Notes: generated from the sequence alone by a model not told the origin. Positions 36,387 to 49,299 are shown, counted from the first letter of the stretch. The stretch: 64,000 bases of DNA from Bolinopsis microptera (GCF_026151205.1 NC_087084.1:14152235-14216234), one strand, 5' to 3'. Made by a program: numbers and translations.

Positions 36387-37152
36387 CAGGGTGGGCCAAA
36401 AGTCAGTACCCATACGTTGGCCTTTATAGCTCAGTCACTGAGTGCCCAATTTAAATACTTCTTTCTGGTATGACTTAGTACCACCACTGGTTCGAGGAAT
36501 TTGTCAACTCGAAAAATATTCGCGTTCATTTTTTTCAAATGGAGGTTCATTTTCACATTTATTTGATAGTTTGGATAGTCGGATCAAGCTAAATGTTATT
36601 GAATTGTGTTTGGCCATTCGAATTACGTTTGTCCTGAAAGAATTAGAACTGTAGCTTCTCAGATGACCGAGATATGAAGCATTACGAGTTTATTCATTAC
36701 GTGTGATCAGGTGATTGGTTTACCTAATCACGTGATAAGGTCCCCCGTTAACTACCCCGTTAAACATTATGGGAATTGTTAAGGGTGCCCAATTAAGGTG
36801 TCGTGTCACGGTGTCACATAATCACCCAGTCAATTTTGTTAACGAGATACAGAAAATGCTTGATAACTTCGTCATTTCTAATCCGTTTTGCCTCATGTTT
36901 TCAGATCATATGCAACATTTGATAATCTACCGTCTCTGAAAAAATTAGGCGTTCAGCATGTTCAGAGAAAACAATATAGGTGTTTTAATATTGAATGGGC
37001 GTGGTCTAAAATATTCGAATTTTCAAATTTTGACGACGGAATCCTCGAACCAGTAAATACAGTATGCCATCTGCAAAGCAACAGCTCTCAAATATAAAAC
37101 ACGGCGGAGCTGTTAAGGCCAACGTATGGGTACTGACTTTTGGCCCACCCTG
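36387..37152. mobile_element. 766 bp TA-flanked element with ~36 bp inverted ends (Tc1/mariner-like MITE)
   Basis: The termini CAGGGTGGGCCAAAAGTCAG match in inverted form for about 36 bp (to ACGTTGGCC), each flanked by TA. This fits the Tc1/mariner target rule. Interior short frames show no transposase. Confidence 0.8.
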
Positions 37153-37307
37153 TATAAATGTGCAATATAATCATTTTTCCGAAACTGTTCAATTTTTAAA
37201 CATTAAATTGAATGCAAGCATTAAAAAATATTTCATGATTATCAAATGAGCATTGAGCTGGTCAGGAATAGTATCGAATATAAAAATGCGCGCGAATGAT
37301 TATTTAA

Positions 37308-37910
37308 CGGGTGATACTCGTAATGCGTAAAATATCTGTTCCATATATTGGAACGTCGACGAGTCCAACTCGGCGCGCGTTTTGGTAGGTTGTAAACCTA
37401 CAAATGATTATCTAAATTGATTTGCATTCATGCATGTTGTAATAATTTAACCAAATATCATGCTGCCAATTTTAAATATAAGTTAAAATAATTAAATTTT
37501 TCATCAATCATATGAAATAAAATAGAGCTGCAATTGAAATTTGCCCAAAAAATCGATCGAGTACGCGCACACTCGCACAGTACATATTTAATAATCAATA
37601 ATTGATAATTGATGTACACAATTTGATTTTAGGCTATTATAAAAAAATCAAAATTTTAATCATTTATTTTTGTGTTTTTGTTTGTTGTTCATTGTTGTGT
37701 GTGTGCAATTCAAACAATATGTATATGATATTAAAAGCAAAGTGTTTGTTGTCATTCAATTTTATGCAATTATTATGAATAGGGAATTAATAGCCTAGCT
37801 GCCAATATAATAATGTTGTAGGTTTACAACCTACCAGGACGCGCGCCGAGTTGGACTCGTCGACGGTCCTGTTTCAATATATGGAACAGATATTTTACGA
37901 GTATCACCCG
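37308..37910. mobile_element. 603 bp TTAA-flanked MITE
   Basis: Long inverted ends (CGGGTGATACTCG, AAAATATCTGTTCCATATAT, then GTCGACGAGTCCAACTCGGC) lie between TTAA at 37304-37307 and 37911-37914. TTAA duplication is typical of piggyBac-type elements. An inner pair, TTGTAGGTTTACAACCTACC, also folds. A relative is at 50042-50178. Confidence 0.8.
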
Positions 37911-38108
37911 TTAACCAAGAATGAAGAATTGAAAATATAATTTCATCCGCAGTTAGAAGATTGATTTTGCTTTTTGCTTTTTGTTTGTTGGATTGAATGA
38001 TGTCAGTGGTAAAAAGTGCGATGGTTATGGCAAGTAGGAGTCAATTTACTGCTTTTAAAACGAAGATAAAGAAAAAGTTTGCAATTGCAGTAACATGAAC
38101 AAAATTAC

Positions 38109-38562
38109 CTCCACTAGAAGAAAATATGCCAGAGCCGCTTTGTTTCTCCTCGGGCTTGTCCCTCTCAAGTGACGGGGACACCGAATGATGATCTCCAAGA
38201 TCCTTCTCCTCTTCTTGCTCCTCCAAAGTAGAGTCAATCTTATTACCCCCATCTTTTGACATAACATTACCAAAAATTGTTGGAACTTCACCCAGGGTAT
38301 CATCATCAGCTAAAAAATCTGCTACTGTCGATGGTTTTGCTTGGTCAGGATCAAGCAAGCCGCCTTTTTTTGAACCAGCCAAAATCACCTCCGTTTTAGC
38401 CTTATTCCGCTGCTCCAACCCTATCGGAGGAATTGTCTTTCTGTAAGCAGAAAGGGCCCGCTTCTTAGCCTCCTGAGCGACACTGTAGATTGAAGTGGTT
38501 GAGCTCCCATCAGAGGTGTCCCGTTTGGAGGAGTTGAGATGTGGATCAGATTTGTCTGACAT
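38109..38562 (-). CDS. candidate CCDC40 first coding exon, middle copy
   Basis: Opens MSDKSDPHLNSSKRD and runs 151 codons to AGTGGAG|GTAATT, again phase 1. Composition is Ser/Thr, Asp/Glu and Lys-rich, with the acidic EEQEEEKDL near its end. Acidic low-complexity N-termini are usual before the VVLDPDH core of CCDC40. It could instead be a first exon of a separate gene. Confidence 0.55.
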
Positions 38563-39314
38563 AGTTATCTGGCGGGTACTGGTGATATTATGATTGGTTA
38601 CATAACCTCTCGAAGTGAGATGATGTTGTTCAAGTGTTCCGAAACTGTATGACTAGCAATAACGGTACCCAAAATAGAACGAGCTTAATAATTTCCTTCT
38701 CAAAGAACACTGCTAGTTCGGAGCAAATCTCTCTTGAATCTTGGAGAACGTTAAAGGAGAATAATACCTATTATGTAAAAAATGTGTAAATCTTTTTCAT
38801 CTTCAGCGCGTGTTTTTAATCATTTACAAGCATTGATTGTAATTGTTTTTCTACAGAAACACCATGGAGGAGCTGAAGCTTGTCGATCGAATTTTAAACT
38901 AATTTTAAACTAAACAGCAGCGCAAAGGACAACACACAGCATAAAATGTTGCATCATTGATCAACCATAACCACACTGTAAACAAGAACAGGTAAATGTA
39001 AAGCGACACCACTTTACCATTATATACACTACAAAATTAGTAAAGTAGGAGTCCTAATACAATTGTAGTTCGGTAACGAGGTGTTTCCATGACAACCATC
39101 CGTAAGCTGGAGCACACAATGTAGAAAATTGTCAGGTAGTCGGGATATTGGTTGGAAACTTGTGCTGCTCGAGTAGTTTTGCAAGATGTGGTAGATTAAT
39201 GAGAAACACGCTTACAGATGGTGGGGTAAATTGGAATCCTGAAAACAGTCAGGCTTGAGGCAAGTTGGCGTGAAGTAAAGCTGGTTGGATTTAAGAAGGT
39301 TTACTTAAGTATAG

Positions 39315-39403
39315 CAGGTTGCTATGTAAGATAGCAGGTTGCTATGTAAAATAGCAGGTTGCTATGTAAGATAGCAGGTTGCTATGTAAAATAGCAGGTT
39401 GCT
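39315..39403. repeat. 20 bp tandem repeat, LINE target
   Basis: Four to five copies of ATAGCAGGTTGCTATGTAAR. The LINE that follows inserted in it, and one more copy resumes at 40541. Confidence 0.9.
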
Positions 39404-40540
39404 GAAAGAATGTTTTCAAAGCGTTCTTTAGAGCAACTGAAAGTGCAGTTCGTGTCAATGGGGAATTGACAAGATGGTTTGATGTCGATTCGGGGACTGG
39501 ACAAGGTGATGTGCAAGGGCCTCCCATTTTCAACCTTGTACTTAACTGGGGATTAGAACTTGCCGAGAAGTTTAAAAATATATCGCGTGGTTTTACTCTT
39601 CAGTACAGACAAAGTTCCAGACAACCGGAAAAATGTGTCATTGATTTGGACTATGCTGATGACATAGCAGGCATGGATGACACTGTCGAGGGACTGCAAG
39701 AAACAACGGACAATATTGCGAAATACTGTGGGCTTGGGGGTTTAAAGATGAACGCAAAGAAAACAGAGATCATGGTAATTGGGAAAGATACGTCGCAGCA
39801 CCCACTCCCAGAGAATAGGACCATAGATATTACTGTCGATGGAAACTCTGCAAAGCAGGTCACTCAATTCACTTATTTGGGTGCCAAAATTACATCGGAT
39901 GGCAAGATCGATAAAGAAATAAGTGTCAGGATTGGAAAAGCAACCGGAGCTTTTAACCAACTCAATAACATTTGGAAGAATAAGAACATAAGCATTAACA
40001 ACAAAGTGCGAATCTACATCGCAGCTGTTCTTACCATTCTGACCTATGGAAGTGAGATATGGAACAGTGAACACGACTCAAGTGCAGACAAGAAGATTAG
40101 AGTCTTTCCATCAGTACTGCTTACGCAGAATCCTGAGAGTGAGGTGGTTCCATCGAGTAAGAAATGAAGATGTTTTAAGAAGGGCTTCAATAACTGCTCT
40201 TACTGACATAATAGCAACAAAACGGCTACGTTGGTTTGGACATGTCAGTAGAATGCCTGAAGATCGGTTACCTAACTATCTACTTGAATGGAAACCCAAG
40301 CATGGGAAACGATCAAGAGGCAGGCCTAGGAAGAGCTTAAATGATGTATTTATTGAAGATGCTGAGCAGAGATTGGATCGTAATGGACTCACGATTGATT
40401 GTATGAGAAGATTGGCTGCAGATCGAAAAGGATGGAGAAATATTACCCGCCGAAGTTGTATAATACAAAGTAATGACGCAGATGACGCAGACTGATCCTT
40501 TTGGATGGAGATCTCGCCATGTAACATGTATGTATGTATG
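39404..40540 (+). pseudogene. 5'-truncated LINE, reverse transcriptase half of ORF2
   Basis: Contains TGQGDVQGPPIF (39498), the catalytic DYADD (39650s), MNAKKTEIMVIG, QFTYLGAKI, LTYGSEIW and, after a frame shift about 40080-40100, LRRILRVRWFHRVRNEDVL, RLRWFGHVSRMPE and RGRPRK, stopping near 40493, with a short (ATGT)n tail. The sequence TATGTAAAATAGCAGGTTGC is present before and after it, giving a target duplication of about 17-20 bp. It belongs to the same clade as the fragments at 27-30 kb but is much better preserved. Inactive. Confidence 0.85.
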
Positions 40541-40559
40541 TAAAATAGCAGGTTGCTAT

Positions 40560-42186
40560 GTAAAATAATATGTTTACTAGGGTTACACCAGGTTAATTAC
40601 TTGGAACAAGATATGTTTATTCCAATCTTTTAACCAGACTACAAAACTATGGTAGGCGGACCAAATCCAGACCGAGTCCCTATTAGTACCTGCACTTACC
40701 CTAACTGTAACCATAACCCTATCCGGATCCCTACTAGTAGTTATTTAGAGTTTGGGATTCGGTCCGATTAACCAAAACTTTTGACATCTGGCCGCAATAA
40801 CTAGAAATGAAAGATTGGCCCGTTATTTATTTTCTAAATTTGGATAGCGCATTAATGAAATGCTCTGTCCGTGTTTTAAGTAGCCAGTTAAACTTTAAAT
40901 GTTAAATTATATGATTTATTAGCACATCTGACTGAGTATGAGTCACTAAGTTGAGCATGATTTATTTAAATATTTTGCTCGACTTGTTTATCTTCATAAA
41001 CATAATACCTAGCAGTGCTAGTAACCCAATGTTTTGATAAGTCGACATTTCTGAGTGCATTGATTTATTTTAAATGCTTTTTATGAATGATTTTATTGTT
41101 CTGCTACTGACCCTGTATTGAATGTGGTTTATTTAAAATATGTCAGGATTTTATGATGAATTTGAGAGTTTCAGAATTTGAGAAAACCACTGGTACACCA
41201 AGATTTACTACAACGGAAACTTAGCACAAGAACTAACCAACTCATGCAACTCTCATCGAGACAGTCGACAAGATTTAAGCTTGAAATGAAGAAAAAATAA
41301 ATTTACTAATTGGTGCACGGTCTCATCAATTGTTCAAATCGTCAAAATTCAGCGACTCTCATTCGCTTTTAAAACAGTTGTCGCCGACAACTGTTTTAAG
41401 TGACTGTTTTAAGTGACTTTGGCCGACACCTTGTCGGCCAAAGTCACTTGTCGGCCAAAGTCAATGAACTGTGAAGTAAGGAGAAAATAATACTCTATTG
41501 AAAGTGGAGGTGTGTCAAGTTTACATGCATTGTTTTACGACGCCGACGCGTACGATCTGAATTTCAAATATATATCTCTTAAAAGCGCTGAAGGCAGTGA
41601 AAATATCTGTGTCTTGTTTGGTTTTCAAATATATACCGCTTTTAAAAGTGCTGATGGCAGTAAAAATATATTTTTCTTGTATTTTATGTTTTACGTCAAC
41701 GATTACTATTTGTAAAAGTGGAAATGGATAAAATTGTGGAGGGTTCATGTTAAAAGAGCTTTAAAAAAATAATCTAACCTAAATTGTAAACTTTTTGTCG
41801 AATTACGTTCGTTATTACATTAGGTTGAGACATTTCATTCGCGAATTATATGGAACCCTTAACATTCTCACATTATTTAATTTCTATACTTCATTGAAGT
41901 AAGGAAAAGTTGTTCATTCAACATTCCGAACGACATTCTGAACCACCACACCGTACTAAGTACTTACCCTCTGCTTGATAAGGGGTTTGTTCTCTTTGTG
42001 TTGGACTCTTTCTGGTTCGCGAGGCTGACTCTGAATGTTGACTCAGTTTTAATTATCGTTTTACTACAAAAAAGTTAAAGAGGACCGGTCGATAAACTCA
42101 ATTATAGTGCACGTGTGACGTTGTATATATAAAAGTGGAGTGCTTTCAAATTCAATGGTTTTTTTATCAAATGTTTTCGTAATCTT
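40560..42186. other. non-coding, with a fold-back motif at 41340-41475
   Basis: Around 41372-41460 are repeated inverted units: AACAGTTGTCGCCGACAACTG and GACTTTGGCCGACA../..TGTCGGCCAAAGTC, which would form hairpins. The paired Ser/Phe-rich short frames at 41.5-41.75 kb are a tandem duplication (AAAGCGCTGAAGGCAGT-like). No gene recognised. Confidence 0.4.
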
Positions 42187-42391
42187 GTAATTAACGAGTG
42201 TTACCTATGTAATTAACGAGTGTTACCTATGTAATTAACAAGTGTTACCTATGTAATTAACAAGTGTTAACTGTTACCTATGTAATTAACGAGTGTTACC
42301 TATGTAGGTAATTAACGAGTGTTACCTATGTAATTAACGAGTGTTACCTATATAATTAACGAGTGTTACCTATGTAATTAACGAGTGTTAC
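42187..42391. repeat. 22 bp minisatellite grown from a second 5' splice site
   Basis: About nine copies of GTAATTAACGAGTGTTACCTAT (22 bp). On the coding (minus) strand each contains ATAG|GTAACA, the donor of the exon 42392-42866. One unit has an inserted AACTGTT and one a TGTAGG insertion. Confidence 0.85.
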
Positions 42392-43303
42392 CTATGGGAT
42401 CAAGAGTTCCCTTAAATCCGACACTTCGTCTACCACCTCTCCTCCCTTCGCTAGCCCATTTTCCTTGTTCAGCATCATCTGCATCAGTACCTGCACCGTC
42501 AACAGCACCGACATTACCTGCAGCACCTGCACCACCAGCACTAGCACCATCACCGGCACCACTAGCACCGGCTCCACCAGCATCACCTCCAGCTTCAGCA
42601 TCACCCGTAGCTCCAGATCCAGCTCCAGATCCATCACCAGCTGCACCACCATCACCAGGAGTTTTTCCTTGAGCAGCATCCCTTTCCGCCCGCCTCTTTG
42701 CCAGAAGATCCTCCTCTTTTCCATCGGTAGCTCCTTCTTGTTCTCCTGATTTATCAGCATCAGCTGGATCCTGTTCAGTACTAGATTTGTCTGGTTTTTT
42801 AAATGGGCCTTCTCTCAGCCTCCTCCGATACTCTTCCAATGCTTTTTGTTGCATCTCTACCACAATCTGAAGTTACATGATAAGCAACCAGTCAAACTTG
42901 TAATAATAGTTAATAGTAACTAGTAAAGAAGTAAGTATGAAGAATGCGATCAGTCACTACACAACCACAAAGTGCTACTTAGTGATTGTAGCACTCCCGC
43001 AAAGCCACATGTTAATTGTGCTAGACAATAATACCACCAAGCTGCAGCTCAACTAATCTTCTATCAATGAGCTGTGCACGGTTAAGGTGAAAATAATACC
43101 CGGCCCCCAGCCCCCGGCCCCCAGCCCCCCAGCCCCCCAGCCCCCCGGCCCCCGGCCCCGGCCCCCCCCCCCTCCCCTACACGTGCCCGGTATCCCCCAG
43201 TCCGCCTTACCTCGGCCATACTGCTGGAAGTGGAGGATCCCCCTTTCTTGCTACTAGAACTGCCCGTCTCCTTGCTGATTTGGCTGCCATCCTTTGAGCT
43301 CAT
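42392..43303 (-). CDS. two candidate first coding exons, farthest copy (Gly/Ala-rich)
   Basis: Exon 43211-43303 opens MSSKDGSQISKETGSSSSKK and ends MAE|GTAAGG in phase 0. Exon 42392-42866 continues IVVEMQQKALEEYRRRLREG, PFKKPDK, then LLAKRRAERDAA and a long Gly/Ala/Asp stretch, ending CCCATAG|GTAACA in phase 1. The middle looks helical; the rest is disordered. Phase and the MS(D/S)K start match the two exon candidates nearer to the CCDC40 core, so it may be its distal promoter form. An independent small gene is possible. The intron between has a C-rich tract (43095-43175). Confidence 0.55.
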
Positions 43304-45359
43304 TTTGGGGAGCTGACAGTTTTGAAATTAATATTTATTACATTTTTGAGAAAGATTTTGGAAATAAAAGTGCATTAAAACAAATTTGGAGCAGACATTT
43401 TTCGACGAATAAATTTGTCCGATAAATATTTGTTAGATCTTTAAAAGTATTAATTTCAACATAGATTTATAAACATCAATTGCTCAATTTGTTTCTATGA
43501 ACAATTCTGGATCTGATTGTTAAAACCGAAAATGTTTATGAGTTTTTTCAATAACAGCCCTCAGACAAACAAGCAACACGAGTGGCAAAATATGCGAAAT
43601 ACGCAAAACATTAAATAAATAAGTTATGCAGACACAGCTGTCATATTTTTGCATCTGTGAGAGTCTCTGAAGGTTTCGGCAATTTGAATATTTTCCGTTT
43701 ATATACTTGCGACATTCCATGCCATGTTCAGTTCTGACGTACATACTACCGAGCTAATTTTTGTGAATGCTGGATTCATTCAAATTATTATAATGAATAT
43801 TTATAGTAAACAAACAATAGAAATAAGCGAGCAGTGTGCTTACAAAAATTTTACTTATTCTTGAGGAAATTTTACAGTCGAATCAAAAAAGAAGAAACTT
43901 TGCAATCATAAAAGAATGCCGCTTGAAAAATTCAGCGAATAGTAAAAAATAAAGGAAGTTGGTGGAAGATTCATACAGTTCTGTGATATCAGCTCGAAAC
44001 GCTACGAACTCTGAACGTACTTTGCTAAACGTTTTTTGACCGTAGAATCGATAAAAAGTGGTTCGGTAGGTAACGTTTGGATAGATTTTTATGTGTATTC
44101 TGATCGGCTGACCTTACTGAAAATTTCTGAAAAACCACCAATTGTAAATCGTTAGACTAGACTGAGGTTTTGATGCTTTGCGGTACAATTTTATGGAAAT
44201 TATTTTACATTAGAATTAGCCTGACTGGTGATACACATTTTAAACAGTGAAGGGCTACAAAACTTGGTGAAAACAGCCAAATATTGATTGATTAAGTTGA
44301 TAAACGATTTGGGTTCATGTTATGACTATTAAAATGATCTCTGACAAAATGCAACACAATCGATCAGTAAAGCAAGCTGAACACCGCCCAGCATAACGTA
44401 AATCTGATGGACAAAATCAATCTTCTGTTTTACAATCCCGTTGACAACTAATACTATTGATTAAAAACATATCTATCGGTCACCTTGCACCGTTATCGAA
44501 TAAACAAAGGAACACCGATAGATAACTCCGGTAACAAGCAATTGTCGGCAAGCATGTTTTCAGCGAAAGTTTTGATGAATAGAAGCTATCGGCAATTATT
44601 AACTCCGAGGAGATCTATCATTTAAAGAGTGAACTGTAAAAGTGATGATAATTGGTTTTTTAACTAGGCTAGTCAGTGTGGTTTGTTGTAAACTTAAGAT
44701 GGTTAACCTCTCCTGTTGCATGTTTTGGGAGGTTTAAGTTATTCCTGATTTTTTAACCGATATCAAGAAGAAAATTTAGATGGTCAAAACACGTATGGTA
44801 AAACTGGTTTTTAAATATGTTGGACAAAACGTGCAATCGTGTGAGAGAAAGCCATGGAGTTCTGATGAAGGTGTTTTACAATTTCCAGACCATGAATAGA
44901 AGTTCTTTGTGTGGTTGAGAATTGTTTTTACTGCGTTGATGAGAAGTTGTGTCTATCGAATGAATGTTGTGAATATTGGGAATGAAGCTGCAAGAACATT
45001 TTAATAAATGTGTTACTGGTGTGCGATAGATTATATCGAAAAACCACCAATTCTAAATCGGTCCACTATACTGAGGTTGCATCGAAAAGATCATAATATC
45101 AAGATTTTTTTCGAAAGTTTTGGAGGTGCCTTTATTATTGTAGCTTTCATTCAAATTTCATCCGTTAGGATATAATATTGCAGTTTAGGTACAATATAGC
45201 TATATTAGGATCGAGCTATCACAGAATTATCGGTTAGCTGTTTGCGCGGCGGTAGCTTGTGATCCAAACTATTGTCTTGATTTGTTCTAGTTACAATTCT
45301 TGGCGGGGAAACTTACCGCAAAACCCTCATAATACATGGTTGTAGCATTAAATTGGGAA
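43304..45359. other. non-coding; a diverged direct repeat
   Basis: About 60 bp around 44120-44170 (AAAAACCACCAATTGTAAAT, then ACTGAGGTT) recurs at 45035-45085. Otherwise nothing recognised. Confidence 0.4.
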
Positions 45360-45361
45360 TA

Positions 45362-46263
45362 CCTTATCGGACCTTATTTGGACGGACATTACATGAACGG
45401 ACATAATTATGAACGGACATTAATATGAACGCTCGAAGGCATTCAAAACCATCAAAAATCCGAATTTTTTTCAATTGTTTTGACGTTTTTTTAATTTCAG
45501 CAAATGATTTTTAAATCCATTTTTTATACAGTAAGTAAGAAAAGCAGTCATTAAGCAGTAAAAATGTTAAAATATGTTTACATGATCAGTTTCTAATATC
45601 AGAATATCACATATCATCTTCATCAAATGGGTTTTCGTGCATGAAATAGTCCATGCTTAAAGCATCAGTGATTTCTAGCTTTATGGAAACCTTTTTTTTA
45701 ATCAAACTACCCCGGTCCTGCATTTCAGTGTTAACTTTTACAAGCCATTCGGCGTGAAGTGGCTTTATCTTAGACAACTTAAGGTTAACCTTAACATCAC
45801 GTGGAGCTTTCCTGGCACTGTTTCATTACCGCCCCTGAGTAATATGAGCTATAACAACGTCGGACAATGTCCTTCGCAACACGATTTACCGTAATATCTA
45901 GAGGCTGGAACAAGTTTGTCATGTTGGCGGGGACTAGTTCATGAACTATGTTTCATAAGTGCCATAATTTCGTTGACTTTTTTCCGCCAAGTGACCCTTG
46001 AAAACATCATATACTAGTAGAGTTTTCTGTGCCTCCGGCAGACCAAGGAGAACCTTTCCGTCGTTAACTTACGGCACAATAAAGTTCTCAAAGTTGTCAT
46101 ATTCTGGACAAAAAGTTCGAAATGGAAAAATTTTTGAAAAAATTTCAACGGACTTTAACTTGGACGGACATTAATTGAACGGACTTTATTTGAACGGGCA
46201 TTAAGATGAACGCTAGGGCCTCCAGCGTTCAAGTAATGTCCGTCCAAATAAGGTCCGATAAGG
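45362..46263 (-). pseudogene. pogo/Tc1-like DNA transposon relic
   Basis: Ends CCTTATCGGACCTTATTTGG are inverted repeats of about 30 bp (to ACGGACATTA), each flanked by TA. On the minus strand, in broken frames, come LLVYDVFKGHLAEK, NMTNLFQPLDITVN and VAKDIVRR, then IKPLHAEWLVKV, the signature of pogo-type DDE endonucleases near their last catalytic region. The first catalytic part is missing. Non-functional. Confidence 0.75.
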
Positions 46264-46265
46264 TA

Positions 46266-48025
46266 GGTTATTCTACTGAAAAAAACTGACTTCTATCAAG
46301 TTCAAAAGCATATGCTGGATAAACGAAATTCAAAGTTGTACTCGCATAGCATTAGCCTGTATAACATAATCAAGCAGACGTAGGCTGTATCTGTTAAGAC
46401 TAAGCTGTATAATAGGGACCACTAATTAGATTGGACTTGTTATCTCATGGATATCACGTGACCAGCTTCTAACCCTGACATGGAGACCGGAGACAAGTTC
46501 TCGTTTTATCGAGCTTCAAACTAAACAGAACATCCACACGGTTGCGATACAATTTGTACAAGGATTGTAACAAGAATTACAAAATGATTTGCCAAACACT
46601 GTGTTTGGTATAAACTCTCGATAGCTTGTGTTTTTTCGAAATGAAAAGTCCCTGAAATATCAAGCAACACCCGGAATAGAAGATGATAAAGCAGGAATTA
46701 GAGATAACGAGTAACGACGTGCTTGTCTTCTAACAAAACATTTGAGTACACGATATTTGCAACTTGCAGGGTTAACACTATATTCACGAGATTTACGGTG
46801 TGTTTTCACTTTTCAAGGTTAACAAGATATTTGCACCACTATTATATCAGGTTAACAGGGACACCAGAGTTAGAATTCGGGAGAAGTTTCAGAGAATTCG
46901 TGATTCCATCTGCATTAGTATTATATTAGTATATTAGCATATTAGCATATTACCACATAGTAGTACGTTTAACATTAGTATTTTATATTATTAGTGATTA
47001 CGACACCACTATATGTTGCGACAAGGATCGCGTGTCGCTATATGTAACTATGTAACAACAGCGCTACTGAGTTAGGAATCAGGTAAAAGAAGATGTGACT
47101 CTATCAACTGATTTACAATTAATTGTAACGGAATGGTTAAGTGAAGTTTTAATTGCAGTCAAGCTTAATCCTGAAAACGATGACATCCTCTCAATCTGTT
47201 CTAATTCTAAGTCTAAGATTTAAAATTTCTGAATTGTCTCGAAAAAAAGAAAATGAAAAGTTGTTCGGGAACACGATCCTATAAGTATTATTAATACAAC
47301 TTTGTGTTACTATTACAAAAATACCGGTAAAATAAAGAGTATCACAATTCACCATTGGAATCGTTAATGTTTCAGTGAGACTCTTTCATAAACAGAGATA
47401 TTATCAAATTTATCTATCAAAAAGATAATTATGTTAGAGTTACGACTCTTAGTCTTACGGCGTGAAACACTCAACTTTTGAAAATAATGATGGATAAACA
47501 ACGGTACGGGTAAATACTAAATATGCGTAGAATCTTATTAAATGTATTAAAAACAGTTCTATATTTTGACAGGTGATACTTGTGATAGGGGAGTAGTTTC
47601 TAACAAGCTCCCAGACAGTGCTTGTTTAGACACCATAACGTTTTGATTTAAATAAAATTACTGCTTCTAAAACGGTCTTACTTAGTGACACTCCCGTGTC
47701 CAGCTCAACGTGCAAATCACCGGAGAGATGGTAAATTGTAAATATCTATTGTTGATTTACGACATACGACGTACAATCCACTTCATGCTAATAGACGCAC
47801 GTGAGTATATGAATATAGTAAGTGGATTTCTCAATTTCTGTTTCGTCTCACGTTTCCCATCCTTTGTGTCAAGCAATTTAGTTTTAAATAAGATTAAAAG
47901 TTTGATTTAAAAATAATTAAAAAAAGGCTTTTCGTGGAGGCGGACTAAATTTAAGGTATAAAATAAAACACTACTGAAACTGAGTAACTATGCAATCTAC
48001 TTAGTGCTTAGTCACGAGACAGACT
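46266..48025. other. non-coding, nothing recognised
   Basis: AT-rich stretch without coding pattern, inverted ends or tandem repeats that I could support. Confidence 0.4.
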
Positions 48026-48027
48026 TA

Positions 48028-48150
48028 CCTTATCGGACCTTATTTGGACATAACGTGTACGGACATAATTTTGGTGAGACCTAATTATGGACGGAAAGAT
48101 TTTTTAAACGCACATGGTAGCTGGACTTTAGTTTGGACGGACAAACTGGG
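48028..48150. mobile_element. end fragment of the pogo-like family
   Basis: TA then CCTTATCGGACCTTATTTGG repeats the left end of the element at 45362, followed by diverged CGGACATAAT and GGACGGA units. No matching right end was found. Confidence 0.6.
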
Positions 48151-48757
48151 TCGACGTAGAAAATTTGATGATGCCGATCAAATTCTTGAATTTCAAATTA
48201 ATAAATATTGTCAAGGACAAATGTGGGAGTTTTGATATTTGCTATACTATAGTTCGGTTAGGATCCAAATGTTTGTCCATGTACAGCATTACAAATTGCG
48301 AAACAGCTAGCTGTATCTCAATCTGTTCAAAACATCAAACTTCAACAAATGACTCATGGTCTCATGTCTGCCCTCATTTATCAAAGAATTAAATTTAAAA
48401 GTTTATAATTCTTGAGAAGTTTCAAAACCCATTGTAACTGTATTTTCGCATGCTGGTTAAAAGTGTAACTATTATCGTTGAGAAAATGATTCAGTCGCAC
48501 AATCAAACCTTTGACGATTGTAAATCATTGACGATTGTTTGACAATTTTAATTTTATATAAGTTCGGCATCTTAAATCATGGCAGCTCAAACAAGGCGCT
48601 GATCATTGTGGTTGAGATATAATAAAGCTTCATCGTGACAGTAATATGTACATGCATATATTGTTTTATATTGATATCGTCTTCCTTGTCATTAATTGAA
48701 TTAGTTAAAAGTCTCGCTGACTGTCGTGAGAATATTCAATCGGTGGGAATGTGAACA

Positions 48758-49290
48758 AACTCCACTCCACTCCACTCCACTCCACTCCACTCCACTCCAC
48801 TCCACTCCACTCCACTCCACTCCACTCCACTCCACTCCACTCCACTCCACTCCACTCCACTCCACTCCACTCCACTCCACTCCACTCCACTCCACTCCAC
48901 TCCACTCCACTCCACTCCACTCCACTCCACTCCACTCCACTCCACTCCACTCCACTCCACTCCACTCCACTCCACTCCACTCCACTCCACTCCACTCCAC
49001 TCCACTCCACTCCACTCCACTCCACTCCACTCCACTCCACTCCACTCCACTCCACTCCACTCCACTCCACTCCACTCCACTCCACTCCACTCCACTCCAC
49101 TCCACTCCACTCCACTCCACTCCACTCCACTCCACTCCACTCCACTCCACTCCACTCCACTCCACTCCACTCCACTCCACTCCACTCCACTCCACTCCAC
49201 TCCACTCCACTCCACTCCACTCCACTCCACTCCACTCCACTCCACTCCACTCCACTCCACTCCACTCCACTCCACTCCACTCCACTCCAC
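48758..49290. repeat. (TCCAC)n pentamer array, about 106 perfect copies
   Basis: About 530 bp of uninterrupted 5 bp units with no substitution visible. Long open frames on both strands (Pro-Leu-His-Ser and Glu-Trp-Ser-Gly-Val repeats) are shadows of a 5 bp unit lacking stops. Confidence 0.97.
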
Positions 49291-49299
49291 TAGGAGTAA

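Noticed and set aside
42385-42749. Plus-strand Pro/Ala and Ser/Thr-rich open frames
   Set aside because: Antisense of the Gly/Ala-rich exon 42392-42866, whose splice sites and phase support the minus strand.
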